From Lasiosphaeris hirsuta (taxonomy: Eukaryota > Ascomycota > Sordariomycetes > Sordariales > Lasiosphaeriaceae): a stretch of DNA of 64,000 nt. This document shows positions 22,114 through 33,950 of this stretch, in pieces. Location: NCBI GenBank assembly GCA_030549175.1, contig JAUKUA010000001.1:8060001-8124000 (forward strand). Direction: 5' to 3'. Numbering within the stretch: the stretch's first letter is position 1; every line of letters begins with the position of its first letter. The position numbers and the translations under genes are program-made. The notes beneath the pieces are model-generated. The model did not search any database. It was not told where the DNA came from and saw only the letters and a list, made by a program, of their open reading frames with translations.

Positions 22114-24349
22114 GTTTTGCTACCGCCCTGATAACAGGAACGTGGCCATAAGGGAGCGACAGGGGGGGGGGGGGGTCGGCAGTGGTCAGCATATGCTCGC
22201 CCACAATTTTTGCTACAACGGCCCCGAGCGGCTTTGCTGGGTCAGTCCCTGGAGGTTGATGACACTATTGGACCCAAATACTGGCTTTACTTTGCTCTGC
22301 ACCGTTCTACCAGGCATCCATCGCCAGCACGGCAAGATGCATGAGCCAACCTGCTGCTTAGGACCCTATATCCCACTGGGTGCTCAACAAGGCCACTTGC
22401 GTTTCTGTTCCAGCTACCGACTTAACCATAACTGAACTGAGGTTACGATCTTGACATGAGCCATGTTGATGCAAGGGTTGCGCCAAGGTTTGGCAAGGAC
22501 TCGGGGCTACGTTTGATGAGGCGCTGAGGACACGGTTTTCTTTTCGCTGTTGATGTTGGCCCCAACTTAGGGAACGAACCTTTCTATTACATTCATGAAT
22601 CTGCTCCTGAGATTCGCCTGTCGCACGATGATGTGGCTGGCCGATTGCATTTGGGACCGGCGTTTGACACGTTATCATTTGGCCTTGAGCCTTGACCGGG
22701 ATGGACGCACCCGCAACGCTATTGATGATGGGTGGTGGAGAGTGGGGAGGCGAGTGGGTGTACATATTGCGCTGATTTCGCGTGGGAAGACGGACGAATA
22801 TTATTACAGTTTGGCATGTTTACGAAACAGCATTGGCTTTGAGTTCAGTTATGATGTGTGTGGCATTCTGTGGCGCTAATTTTTTCGATAAATCCTAGTG
22901 TTGAAAAAGCTTTACACATTGAGCTGTTCAGGTAAGCCAAGTGGCGGGCAGCTAGCCGGCCTCAATACCTATATAAAGAGTAGTTCGCTCTTTTCCCTCT
23001 CAATCTATCTCCCACCTGCTTTCCATTTTTATTTTTTTTTCAAGCTTCTTTCCATTCTCTTTTCCTTCTATTCTCTTTTCCTTCTTTGGCCCCGAATACA
23101 CTACAGCAAGCTGTCTTGCCCATTCTTTGTCACCTCACGATTTTTGTCTCATTTGAACGAGTATCAATTTCATCTTTTACATCTTCTCTCGTTCCCTCGA
23201 CCACCCTCGACTACCCGCGATCTCACCCTCGATCCCGCCTTATTCCCGAAAGCATCAAACAACAATCCAACGTCAGCCAAGCGTCGACAAACGACTTGCA
23301 CAGCACCGTCGCCAACTGTCCACCGGGGAAAATAAAAGCGGGAGTGATCCCTCGGCGGGTCAGAGCTTGATACTTGTAGTGACCAGGGGATCACTCTCGT
23401 GGCGCCCACCGAACACTCCCCCGCTCCCCGCTCGCCGCCGCCAATGGCAACGACAACGACGACGACGACGAAATTGACACGAACCGAGCAGGGAGTAGTC
23501 CGCCGGGACCGGGGTAGCGGGGGCGTCGGCGTGCGGGGTTGAGATTTCCATGTCCGGCGCGAAAGCCCGCAGACCAGAATCGACCTGAGGTTGGGGATGA
23601 GAGAGAGGAGAGCCCAGGGAGAAAGTTGGACAGACCCAAGGGACTTAATCCGAGTTATTCGGAGGTCAAACTCTCTCCCGCGCCGCCCACCACCCACGCC
23701 GCGCTCCATCCCCATTGGAGGCAGTGGGCTGGCCTGCTGCGACCTGCAGCAGACTTCACCAGAGGGAAAGGGCAGCTGTCGCTACCGGTCGTCAAGGGGC
23801 TAGCCACCTATGGGTTGGGGGGTGGGAATGGTCGTCGATGTCGTAACCATCGCCGCAGCATCACCCACGTCGTTCAAAGTCCAGCAGCCGGTTGTATAAG
23901 GACAATCTGGAACACACAGCAGTACGGGACAAGGGGATAGACCCACCTGGTGAGATGCCCACCAGGGTTCCCTATTATCACCTCTTGCCTTCGGAGAGGT
24001 GACACACCACAAAGCCGCAGCACCCCCCCCCCCCTTGGCGGCTACGGGCCCCGAGTTCTTTGGGTGGGGAGAGCCGCTGGGAAAGACTGCTTAGTAGCGG
24101 GTCGAGTCTTGCTAGCGGTCTCCACCGGGCGGTGCAGTTTGTCTGCGGACGAAGGCATCGTGGGGAGAGACTCGCGGGCTTTGACGCGCCACCAAGGTCC
24201 GGGGACTGACTGAGGCTGTTGAGCATGTTTTTCACGTGCATACACACTCTTTTTGCGAGGTTGAGACAGGCCCAAGTGGGCTCGTGTCTACTTTGTGACT
24301 AGGAACGAGATAGATACAGGGTAGAGAGTTTCAAGCCTCACACTCCCTC
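22114..24349. other. Intergenic region with a possible orphan promoter
   Basis: No gene could be supported. At about 22966-22975 there is CTATATAAAG followed by a long pyrimidine-rich stretch (22980-23090), a classic fungal core promoter and leader arrangement, but no convincing coding exon follows. A short ACG/GAC microsatellite lies at about 23449-23470. A C run occurs near 24024-24034. Confidence 0.4.
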
Positions 24350-25589
24350 CTAAGCTTTCATGCCAGTCATGCCAGCCATGGAGTCGCCCTGGCCAGGGAG
24401 GAATTTCGACCAGCCCTCGATATTCTCCCGGACAAAGTCCTTGACGGTGCACTTGTTGGCCTCGGACATGGCCTGCTTCTTGATGGAGCCGCAGCCGTCG
24501 TAGAAGCACTCGGGCTTGTCCATGGCGCGCTGGAGCGCGTCGCCCTTCCAGCCGAACATGTAGTCGGCGTGGGTGCCGGCCGCCGTGCCCTCGAACGACC
24601 ACTGGAACGGGTTCGCGTCCTTGCCCGGCGTCCACAGGTCGGCGAACTTGGGCGTGTCCCACTCGATCTCAAACGTCACCTGCGGCACCCGCACCGGGTG
24701 GCTCGACGGGCACGCCGGCGCGTTGTCGAAGCCCTCGCTCCGCACCGTGTTGTACATGTGCGACTGGTGGTCGGGGCTGTCCAGACTCTTGCCGTCCCAG
24801 CAGCTGTTTTGTGCCTGTTTAGCATCACTCCTTTCAAGGGGGGGGGGGGAAGCGTTTTGCTTTGGTTTGCTTACGGAGCGAAGTGGTGGGTAGTGAAGAT
24901 GCCACCGTTGCACTTGCCCGTGGGGAAGGTTGACAGCAGGGTGCCACGGTTGCCCCCTGTGATGCACTGGTAGCTCAGACCGGCGTGCTGCTTGCCCGTC
25001 GTGGTGGGGCTGCCGACTGTCATGCGGAATCCCTAGAAAGCCGGATAAGCCACAGAGCAGAGAAAAAGAGGGAAAGCATCCCCAAACTCACGGGCGGGAA
25101 TGCCTTGATGGTCTGTTGCTTGAGGTTGTCCTTTGACAGGTCAAACTGGGTGTAGTAGATGGTCAGTCCGCCCGAGGCACCCTGCGATCCGCCCAAAAGG
25201 GGCTGGACGGGCTTCGGCATGACGCGGTGGTAGGTGCCGTTTTTGGGGTCCTTGAAGTACATGTGGGCGACCCAGTAATTCGAAAAATCCTCTGACATCT
25301 GGCACGTGGTGCAAGTAGCCCGCGAGGCGACATCGCCCTCCCTATCAAGCAAAAGCAACCTATTAACTACGGCAGGACCAAAATTGCTGCTCAGAAAACA
25401 AACATACATGGTAGCGTTGAACGCATTGCCTCCCACAATCATGTGGAGATGGGCAGACGGGAGCGCGCCGGGCTGGGCAGCGGGATCAAGCCGCTGGGTG
25501 GTCAAGCTCGAGCAGGGGAAGCGGAGGCCGGCCTGGGCGGACGTGGCGAAGGCGGCCAAGAGCCCGAGAGACGGGGTGAAGGACTTCAT
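24350..25589 (-). CDS. Secreted DUF1996-domain protein
   Basis: Predicted 347 residues from exons 25589-25408, 25341-25092, 25032-24875 and 24803-24350; introns of 66, 59, 57-71 nt keep phase. A signal peptide is clear (MKSFTPSLGLLAAFATSAQA, cleavage likely after residue 20). The mature protein runs through the DUF1996 landmarks: RFPCSSLTTQRLDPAAQPG, HLHMIVGGNAF, TCTTCQMSEDFSNYWVAHMYF, GGLTIYYTQFD, GFRMTVGSP, YQCITGG, CWDGKSLDSPDHQSHM, CPSSHPVRVPQVTFEIEWDT, and HADYMFGWKGDALQRAMD. These fungal proteins are secreted and Cys-rich; their biochemical activity is not established. The acceptor of intron 3 is uncertain: CAG occurs twice, and the downstream one keeps frame. Intron 3 contains a homopolymer run. 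Confidence 0.86.
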
Positions 25590-26806
25590 CTTGGGCGGGA
25601 TTCGTGTGTGTGCAGAGAGACGGGTGCCAGTCCAGCAGTTACGGAGTGGTCGATGGGCAGGAAGAGTCGAGGCAAGTAGGAGAAAAGCCAAGCCGGGGGA
25701 GACCCCACATGCAGTTGGGCTACTTTTATACCTGTAGCTAGGTACGTGCTGTGGACGACGTGCCTGCAGAGAACACGTCTGGAACATGACCCGGAACTAG
25801 GCCGCGGAATCGTATTTGCCGGCATCTTATCGCCTCCTATCTCGCTTTCCGACCCCTATATGCTGGGCTAATAAACAAAAAGAACAAATTGGAACGACTT
25901 GGGTGCCTACATGGTTGTCGGCAAGAGCATGTTTGGCCGAGAAAGGAGATGGACGACCGCAGGGTCTGACCAATGGGAGTTATTCCGTATAACACATATA
26001 TCCGGAAGGCCGGCAAATGGCCGCCATGACCATTGTACCGAAACAAGCTTTTCCCATGCTATTGCGCTTATTGGCTTTTTAAAATTCGTCACGCGGATAT
26101 TCTTCCAAAGTGCGGCCCATCGGGTTGTGTCTAAGTTGGGGATATTGATCTCTTTAGCGAGGTCTGGTGTTAAAGCCGATGCTATGGCCGTGTCACGATT
26201 GCTGCTTACTCGTTGTTTGTTGTTTTGCAGACGTATGCAATGCTCCTTTGGCTTGATTGGGCTGAATTGAAGCAGCGCAGCGTCTTGGTGCGCTTGCCAA
26301 ATTTCATCGAGAGGTGTCTACGAGGAAGACATGCCTCCGGGAATATCGCCGCCCTATCACGGGCTAGGTGCCTACGTTGTCCCCGAGGACCACTACTTGC
26401 ACCCCAATGTTGGAAATGGGCGTGCAAGAGGGAGTTCTTTGGGGTACCTCAACCTGTCCCTAAACATCAACTTTTCCACCTCCAATGCATCACTTCGTGC
26501 ATACGACACCAGGGATTCGCTGGCCGTCACCGACCCAACTACTAGTCTGGCCCTCACTGGCTTATCTATGGGAGAGCGGACGGGATCCCGAGTTTTCCTA
26601 TAAGTCCTGGTCGTAGGTGTAAATGTATGCCGGATTTAGAAGCCTTGGAGCCTAGGAATGGGATAATGAGTTCCGGAAAATAGGATAATCTCGTAGGTCA
26701 CTCGTATACGGAGGCGGTACTAAGAACCTAGGATCCGCGGATCTAAGTATACTAAGGTCTATTAGTTCTACAAGCTCTATCTTGCCACCTGCCCCAAAAT
26801 AGAATC
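25590..26806. other. Intergenic region with TA-rich decayed sequence
   Basis: The first 250 bases are the promoter of the DUF1996 gene. From about 26.59 to 26.80 kb the sequence is a dense series of CCTAGG/CTAAG/TATA-like words resembling RIP-degraded repeat DNA. No gene is supported. Confidence 0.35.
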
Positions 26807-28028
26807 CTACTCTGGGATATAATCGCTGCCCTCGTCGCTAAGCTGCCTCTTGACTCTTTTCTCGGCTGCCTTGAACCGCTCCTCATCTGATTCTGTGAGT
26901 TGCTGCGGTGGTGACCGAACCCTTCGCCGCTTCAGCTGATTCTCATGCTGTATCTCCCTGTGCCCATGATCCCTGCGCTCCACTCTAGCCTCTGCCTCCT
27001 GCACCATTTTGTAAAGTTGAGAAAACAAAATAGTAATCTCCCCGGGGATGTCATCGATTCTGAGGCAATCGGGCCAGTACCAAAAATCTTTAAGCCCGAT
27101 GCGAAGGATCCGTTCCCCATCGACCAAACTACCATCTACTGCCCGAAAGATACCTGTTTCCGTCTCAGCTGCTTCAAGTACGGCTTGCCCATTTTCCTCA
27201 ATATATCTTGGTCGCCATACAGTGACCCTGGCTTCTTTTCCCTTCTTCTCCCGGTATCCAAGGTCAATCCCAATGACGACTTGGGTCCGCCCATTTGAAC
27301 CTAGGATGTACTCATCTGCAAGGAATGGCAAATCTTGTCGTTGTTGTGAATGGGAGACCTCCAAAATAACACATTCTACCCCCGCATCTTTGTGTGACCA
27401 TGACCCGTCTGGGTGATGGGATCCCCCGTCTTCATTGACAATCTTGGGGCTTCCTCCCGCGTATACGTCCTGAGCGAAATCGGCAGCGACTTTGTCGTTA
27501 CCTCGCCGAATATCGGTTAGCTGATCTCTGACCAGGCCCTTGAATTCGTCGATTGTGAACTCGTGGACAGTGCCCGCCATACGTAGGACGAACTTGGCGA
27601 GCTGAGGGAAGTAGTCGTACCTAATCAGAGGTTAGCCAATGTAATGCTGAACAAGGGGCAGCTGGACAATGGGAAGCTGGATAAGGGGTAGCTGGATAAG
27701 GGGAAGCTGGATAAAGAGGGATAGAGGGACAGAGGGGCAGAGGGACAGAGGGATAGGCTACCTACTTTGGCCAGTGGTAGTCCCCTTCGGCTTCGAAACG
27801 CGCCTCGAAAACCTTGAACTCGTCACGACTAAGGCTGATGCACCACCACTCCTCTTCGACCTCGACTCGGCCACAGATGCGATTGCGAATTTCGGCGATA
27901 ATCTTATCGACGCCCGAGACCGGCAAGCCCACAGACGGTGTGGGGGAGTCGGGAGATGCTGTCTCTGGAGGTGTTGCCGGGTAGAGAGTCAGCCGATCGA
28001 GCTGGGCGGTTGTTCGCTTGTCGGCCAT
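26807..28028 (-). CDS. Conserved fungal protein with PD-(D/E)XK-like pattern
   Basis: Predicted 358 residues from exons 28028-27766 and 27620-26807. The 145-nt intron joins HWPK to YDYFPQLAKFVLRM in phase. The protein belongs to a large fungal family I recognise by FEAEGDYHWPKYDYFP, GSP.I..EDGG..HPDGSW.HKDA, VILEVSHSQ, LADEYILGSNGRTQVVIGIDLGYR and VTVWRPRY. The order HPD then about 20 residues to ILEVSHSQ recalls the PD...ExS pattern of Uma2-like PD-(D/E)XK nuclease folds, so a nuclease-related fold is my inference. The C-terminus is a charged, Arg/Lys-rich nuclear-localisation-like tail. The intron contains a minisatellite, and a tandem duplication lies just upstream of the start. Such genes are often multi-copy in filamentous fungi. 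Confidence 0.72.
27660..27757. repeat. Minisatellite inside an intron
   Basis: Four 15-bp units of the form AGCTGGATAAGGGGA (27660-27719) run into a degenerate 8-9 bp AGAGGGACAG array to 27757. All of it lies inside the only intron of the 26.8-28.0 kb gene and makes up about two thirds of that intron. Confidence 0.85.
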
Positions 28029-28077
28029 ATGGGCGGACGGCTTTGATGATGATGAAGACAGAATGTTGTTGTGTACC

Positions 28078-28201
28078 CAGGGCAATTGAAAGGAGTAAGG
28101 CTCGCTTTGCTTGTTGGCGATGGAAGGAGCAGGTGTGTTGCAGGGCGATTGCAAGGAGTAAGGCGTACTTTGCTTGCTGATGACGGAAGGAACAGGTGTT
28201 G
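28078..28201. repeat. Tandem duplication, about 62 bp
   Basis: Copy 1 (28078-28140) and copy 2 (28141-28201) are head-to-tail and roughly 80% identical. Shared words include AAGGAGTAAGG, CTTTGCTTG, GGAAGGA and CAGGTGT. They occupy the leader/promoter of the gene starting at 28028. Confidence 0.8.
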
Positions 28202-29340
28202 CGGGGCATTAGGAGGAGGGGTTGATTTGCTGTGGCACGTGAACGTAAAGTAGAAGGGTCAGGGTTAATAGTGGGCCAAGGCCCCACTTATGTAGAAACA
28301 GGACCATGACTTTTCCAGTAGGTATGATCGTATGTATTGTACTCTCCTCGACTGAGGATTGATATAGGGGTTTTCTGGTAGCTTGTAAACTGGAAATTAC
28401 GTTTTAAATCTTGAATATATGGAAATATCTGGCTTTCCGGATTTTCCCCGCTACTCAAGCCCCCGTTTGTGCTTAAATGAAGATTACCATCACCATCCGT
28501 TGGTGAATCACCACATCAACACAACGTACGTGGTACCTACCTTGCCAGCGAATAGGGTACCTTGTTGAATCCACAATCTCTCCCCCCATTGATGGGAGGG
28601 AATTGAGGCCGAACTACGAAAATTGATTACGTCTGACGGTTATACAAGACATCTCGTGAGCCTTACCCGACCTTCTGTGGTGCGCACCTCCCAGCCTCCG
28701 CCGACGTGGCAGACTCAGCTACGACTGTGCACAAGTCACTGCAGAATACCTTGCTAAATGCCCACAGTGGTCGCTGTGGTGGGCAGTGCAGCTGGCAGCA
28801 AGTGCCACCCTTTCCTCACCCTCCTAGATTTAGGGTTCCACCAATCGAAACAACGCTACCAACCATCTCATGGCGTCCTCTTCCACCGGGACTGACCATG
28901 TTCTCCCCACCGAGGCAAGGCCGAGAAACAGGCAGGCAGACTACCCTTGTTGCCCCCCCCCCCCCCCCCCCCCCCCTGTGGCGGAGCAATATGATAGCTC
29001 AAAGAACTCGGTACATTATTACTCTGGGGAATGGTGCTGCACATAAAGGAGGCGCGAGATTCTTCGGCTTCGTTGAATCCATCTGCATTCGTCGTTTCCC
29101 CGCATTTGGCTTCCACTCTGCAGGCAATTGGCTCGGACTTTTACTAGGTAGATCTTCGCCGTATGACTCTCCGGCCGCGCAAAGCCACCGAAAGGGATCA
29201 TGGTGCATAAGCTAGCCCGATGCCCCCGAGAAATTGGCCATGGATGAACACAAAACTCGGCCAAGACCTGGCCCAACGTCGGAACGTGAGCAATCCTCAA
29301 CCCCCAAGACGTCTCAGCAATACCCGCAAAAAAAAAAAAC
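28202..29340. other. Intergenic region
   Basis: Shared upstream region of two divergently transcribed genes. It contains a 24-base C run at 28953-28976. The beta-lactamase gene's start codon is immediately preceded by an A run at about 29328-29339. No gene is supported. Confidence 0.4.
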
Positions 29341-30567
29341 ATGGCAGACGGCAACATCGAATCGGCCTTGGAAGCCGCCATAGCCTCAGGCAAGATCAAC
29401 GGCGCCGTCATCCTCGCCACCGACGCCAACGGCACCTTCGTCTACAACCGCGCCCTCGGCGAGCGCACCCTCCTCTCGGGCGAGAAGCAGCCCCAGCGCA
29501 CCGACGACATGCTCTACCTCGCCTCCGCAACCAAGCTCATCGCGACCATCGCCGCCCTGCAATGCGTCGACGACGGCCTCCTGACCCTGGCCGGGTCCCT
29601 ATCCGACATCGCGCCCGAGCTCGCAAGCAAGCAGGTCCTAACCGGATTCTCCGACGACGGCACCCCGCACCTCGTGCCCGCGGCGCGCCCCATCACGATC
29701 GAGATGCTCCTCGCCCACACGTCGGGCGTCGCCTACGACTTCTTCGTCCCCAAGCTGGCCAAATGGCGGCAGCAGAACGAAGCGCCTCTGGCGGAGGGCG
29801 CGCGTCGCCCCGTCGAGGAGGCCTTCGGATACCCCCTTGCCTTCCAGCCCGGCGAGGGGTGGATGTACGGGCCCGGGCTGGACTGGGCGGGCCGGATTGT
29901 GGAGCGGGTCACGGGCGGCACGCTCGGAGACCATGTTCGTCGGCGGATCTGCGGGCCGCTGGGGATTCCGGGCGAGGAGGCGCAGTTTTATCCCGTCGTG
30001 GGGGAGGGTGTGCGTGCGCGTCTGGTGGATCTGAATCCGGATGACCCCGAGTGTCTGGGCCGGGCGGTGCTGGGTGGTGGTGGGGATATGAATCGTCGGA
30101 GCAAGGGGGATTTTGGCGGGCACGGGCTGTTCATGACGGGGCCTGGCTACCTCGAGGTTTTGAAGTCGCTGCTGGTGAATGACGGGAAGCTGCTCCGCCC
30201 GGAGACGGTTGAGAATATGTTTGAGAACCGCATAGGACCTGAGGCCGAGGCGGGCCACCGTGACGCCGTCGACGGCGTGGCTGGCGTCTTTTTCCGCGTC
30301 GGAACCGAACCCGGGAGCAAGGTCGGGCACGGCCTTGGTGGTCTGGTGCCTCTGGAGAATACCGAGGGGTGGTATAGTGAAAAGACGATAACATGGGGCG
30401 GGGGTATGACATTCAGTTGGTTTTGTGACCGCAAGAACGGGCTCTGTGGGCTCGGCGCCATCCAGGCCCCCCTGCCTATGGATGTGAAGACCGTGTCTGA
30501 TCTGAAGCAGACTTTTCGCCACGACATGTACCGTAAAATGCATGCGGCATGGAAGGAGCAAGCCTAG
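29341..30567 (+). CDS. Serine beta-lactamase-like esterase/transesterase
   Basis: A single uninterrupted frame of 408 residues. The class C beta-lactamase/DD-peptidase catalytic SxxK is S62-A-T-K65 in YLASATKLIA. A candidate YxN-equivalent tyrosine sits at about residue 176 (WMYGPGLDW), after ITIEMLLAHTSGVAYDF and FQPGEGW, both typical of the family. The late Gly-rich WGGGMTFSWF segment stands where the KTG/HxG box is expected. Fungal members are mostly esterases, acyltransferases (LovD-like) or hydrolases rather than antibiotic-resistance enzymes. No signal peptide, so probably cytosolic. GC-rich codon use (third-position C/G) is strong. Confidence 0.87.
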   Translation: MADGNIESALEAAIASGKINGAVILATDANGTFVYNRALGERTLLSGEKQPQRTDDMLYLASATKLIATIAALQCVDDGLLTLAGSLSDIAPELASKQVLTGFSDDGTPHLVPAARPITIEMLLAHTSGVAYDFFVPKLAKWRQQNEAPLAEGARRPVEEAFGYPLAFQPGEGWMYGPGLDWAGRIVERVTGGTLGDHVRRRICGPLGIPGEEAQFYPVVGEGVRARLVDLNPDDPECLGRAVLGGGGDMNRRSKGDFGGHGLFMTGPGYLEVLKSLLVNDGKLLRPETVENMFENRIGPEAEAGHRDAVDGVAGVFFRVGTEPGSKVGHGLGGLVPLENTEGWYSEKTITWGGGMTFSWFCDRKNGLCGLGAIQAPLPMDVKTVSDLKQTFRHDMYRKMHAAWKEQA

Positions 30568-30724
30568 GAAATTCTACAACAGAATTACTTAGTAGTATGA
30601 AAGTTTTATCAGCAACATATGAATACTATGTGACCAATGGGAATAACTATTAGTAGGTATTGTAGCCACCTGGGGTCAGCCTGTAAGTCTGAGCTGAAAA
30701 AAAGTCAAAGCTGAGCAGAGGAGA

Positions 30725-32933
30725 ATGGCGCTAGGAGACGCCACCGCTTCCGATCTCCCATACGGGTATTGGTTGAACCCCAAGTGTGGCCTGATCTACC
30801 TCGTATGCTCCAACAGCGCCCTTCTCTCCCAGGGTTGTGATGAAGCCCCTTGATAAGCTCGACCATCTTCAATCATCTCGCAAGTCGCTATTGGCGGAGG
30901 CGGCATATGGAATAAACCTCATGACCAAGAAACTCGGGGAGAGGATTGTGTCCAAGATTGTGGGCAACTCGCAGGGAATGTAAGCTGTGGATGCCTTCCT
31001 CTATCCCGATAGTTTACTGAGTTGCATTCCAGGTTTCTTCTGGCAACCTTCCAAATCAACTACATCCTTGCTCAGAACAGCAGAGGCGAGATGGGCGGGC
31101 GACTCCCTCACGGTCCTTCCCAAGGGGCTCCGGGCTAACTTCGACATGACCATGACGACAATTGACAATCTTCCCTATAAACACCAAGTTCGCTTCGCAA
31201 AGCAGACCTTCTTCTGGATCACCACAGCTGCAAGGCCGCTCACGGTTGATGAGATACGGCATGCCATGCGCATCGCAGAAGCGCCTCTCGACTTCAAGCT
31301 CAGTACCATCCCGGCCGGGCAACTCTTTGTATAGTACTGCTTTGGTTTCGTCGTGATCGATCCCAAGTCCGACACCGTCCGTCTTGCGCACTTTAGCACT
31401 GATGAGTACCTGCAGCAGAGATACTTTGAGTTTATGACTCCTGGTGATACAACAGTTTCACTCGCCTGTGTGAATTACATGCTACTACCATGACTCCCGG
31501 GCACTTACAAGGACTTGGGTGAAGACGGCGATCTCTATGGCCCCGCCGAGCAGGATTACGAGCTTCGAAAAATCTGGGTAGACCATATTAATCTCCCCAA
31601 GAATCTTTCTTTCTAGTCAAGTCTCTATCTCTGGCTGGAAAGGGAGGGGCATCCTGCTGTTGAAAATGTTTTGCGCTACTGCTGGAAAAACTACCCTTCT
31701 TGGATTACGCGGTATCGTATTGGGGTTACCACTCCGCCAGGACTTTTCTACTCTTGTCTCTGACACGGTCAATCGATGGCTCCAAAACCATGAGAGTTTT
31801 GCGTTTTGGCCTCTGGGAACTCATGCCTCGAGACGCTTTACAACCGCGGGGCGACGTCAACTCAAAGACAGCCAACGGAGATACCCCATTGATGATTGTT
31901 CCCGACATCAACGTCGCCCTAGGCACACCGCTCCACATAGCTCTAGACCTCCGCGATGTTGGGGTTATCGACGCACTCATGAACCGGAGGGATCTCGACA
32001 TCAATTCGTTTCGGAGGAACAATCTGGCACTCACTAACACCTTCGTGACTGCCATGAACTTAGATACGGTGGACACAATTTTGAAGCGCGAGGATCTTCT
32101 TCCCCGTTTTTTCAGACCCCCTTACCCATCACTGGAAAACGAAGTCTTGATCTTGTTGGAAGACATCTACATAATGACACACCGGGGGCTACACGATTTC
32201 CCCCTCATCATCAAGGCCCTCGCACAAGACTGTTGGACAAGAGGGCAGAGAGACAAGCGGGGATTGCTACTTGAGCTGGGCCTGGGGCTGGTTGTTGGGG
32301 TAGGGATATTGAATTGGGGTTGCATCTTAAATTCTACTTGCAGTAGCTCGAGGAGGGCCTGGATCGTCAAATGGCGGATGAATATGACGACACCATCCAA
32401 CATTATGCAGCAAGCAGACGTATTCAAGCACCTCCACGGTTGTGGAGCTGACTTTACGGCCGACCCAACTTACAAACACCAGACACTGCTTTTTCGCCGC
32501 CATCAATGCTGGAGATACAGAAACAGTCAAGGCTCGCTTTGGACAAGAATGGGTCCAATGACGTCGATATCTTGACGCCCAACGGCATATCGCTGCTGAT
32601 CGGTGCCTCCCTGATGAATGGACTAGACCTGGTCAAGATGCTGGTTGAAAACGGTGCAGATGTCGGCGCAAAAGGCCCTGAAGGCTACAGTGCCCTCCAC
32701 GCCGCCGTTTCAAAGGGCAGCAAGGAGATTGTCAACCTCCTCCTGAGGTACGGTGCAGACCCTAACGCTAAAGACATTTAGTTTGGAACGCCGTATACGA
32801 TGGCGGTCGAGAACATAGCTGAAGTCAGGACAGAGCTGCTCAACCATGGAGGAAACTCCTCCATCGAAGGTGCTTGTGGGAGTGGCCCTGCAGGCCTGCC
32901 GCGAGGGGCAGGGGAGACGATCATGGTATTTCA
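30725..32933 (+). pseudogene. Decayed NACHT-ankyrin STAND gene
   Basis: Fragments in shifting frames match the C-terminal two thirds of fungal NACHT-ankyrin receptors. In order: LGERIVSKIVGNSQ joined across a short intron to GMFLLATFQINYIL; then LPKGLRANFDMTMTTI and FFWITTAARPLTVDEIRHAM; then VVIDPKSDTVRLAHFSTDEYL. Next come ankyrin units around 31.86-32.10 kb (GTPLHIALDLRDVGVIDALM) and 32.60-32.78 kb (NGADVGAKGPEGYSALHAAV, then LLLRYGADPNAKD). Stops interrupt it at about 31332 (TAG), 31490 (TGA), 31615 (TAG) and 32779 (TAG), with at least two frameshifts. Most stops fit C-to-T change. The P-loop domain is missing. Not functional as it stands. Confidence 0.75.
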
Positions 32934-33950
32934 CTCTTATCAGTCATCTCCTGGGCTTCCTCGGTAACGCCGACGCTTCTAGAGTGGCGTTTGAGCAAAC
33001 AATGTTCTGGAAAAGCAACTACATGGTAACTATCCACCCGAGCATGTCAGGCATGTCTCTCTGAGCCGACGACATGGTCGCTTGCTGGTAGGTAGGTGAT
33101 GGTTTCGGAATAAGGAGTAGGGGGGTGTGGTTCCATAATAATAAGGAAGAAAACCGAGCACACCCCGAATGCTTCTTCTAGTGGTCTTGGCACACCTGTC
33201 CCCAGTTGCCCAGTTGATGTAGCCAGCACTATGCATGGGGGCAGTGACAAGTGCCATGCACCGGTGGGTGACCGGAGCACATCAGGAGCCTCGCCGGCGA
33301 GTATGATAAGGTAGCTTGGCCAATACCAATCATTGGCCCAATCCAGCCTATCCGGCCCTGATGGTGGCGTTCCAGTGATTTAGGCTCCCACTTCTCACCA
33401 CACCTGTTCTTCTGCTGTTATCTTTGACGACTGTTATCTTGACAATCAAGCTGAAAGCAACCCCAGTGCTCAAATTTCCGTCCCACAAACCATGATTTGG
33501 CGGCCCATCGCCGTTTTCTTCGCCATCACCAGTCTCTATTTCAACGGCATCGACACCGTCCCTAACTCGGTGTGTAATGAATAGGGCTTAGGCCTTAGAC
33601 AAAACGATATTGGAGGAAGCCCGCGTCGATGGGGATAAACGCGTGAACCACTGACATCTCACACTGAACAAGCTGGCTGCAGAAGGCGTGGAAAAAGATG
33701 AATATATATGTATCGAGGTAGCAACCAGATGATCCAAAAAAAAAAAAAAAAAAAGAACAAGCGCGAGAGGGCAACTACTTATAACAAAGGCAAGAGAGTG
33801 AATTTGCCAGGGGAGTGTGGTGCCCTTGGGGGAACCACACTCCGGAGCGCGCCGGCGAGGCAGCTCGGAGATTCACTGTTCGAGTGCGAGTGACACATCT
33901 TATCAACCTTGGCGTGCCTTGCGTTCACAGCTACTCCTGTACCCCAGCCT
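32934..33950. other. Intergenic region
   Basis: No supported gene. A short ATG frame at 33492 encodes a hydrophobic, signal-peptide-like start (MIWRPIAVFFAITSLYF) but is closed after 29 codons. An A run lies at about 33737-33754. Confidence 0.35.

Noticed and set aside
23170..23715. 181-codon minus-strand frame with a poly-Val segment
   Set aside because: The Val run is the translation of an ACG/GAC microsatellite; no other coding signal.
22114..24349. CRISPR array or bacterial-type operon structure
   Set aside because: No regularly spaced direct repeats of suitable length; spliceosomal introns throughout show a eukaryotic genome.
33492..33735. Signal-peptide-like start followed by a partly open frame
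   Set aside because: The hydrophobic start closes after 29 codons, and joining to the later frame requires ignoring a stop; too weak to call a gene.
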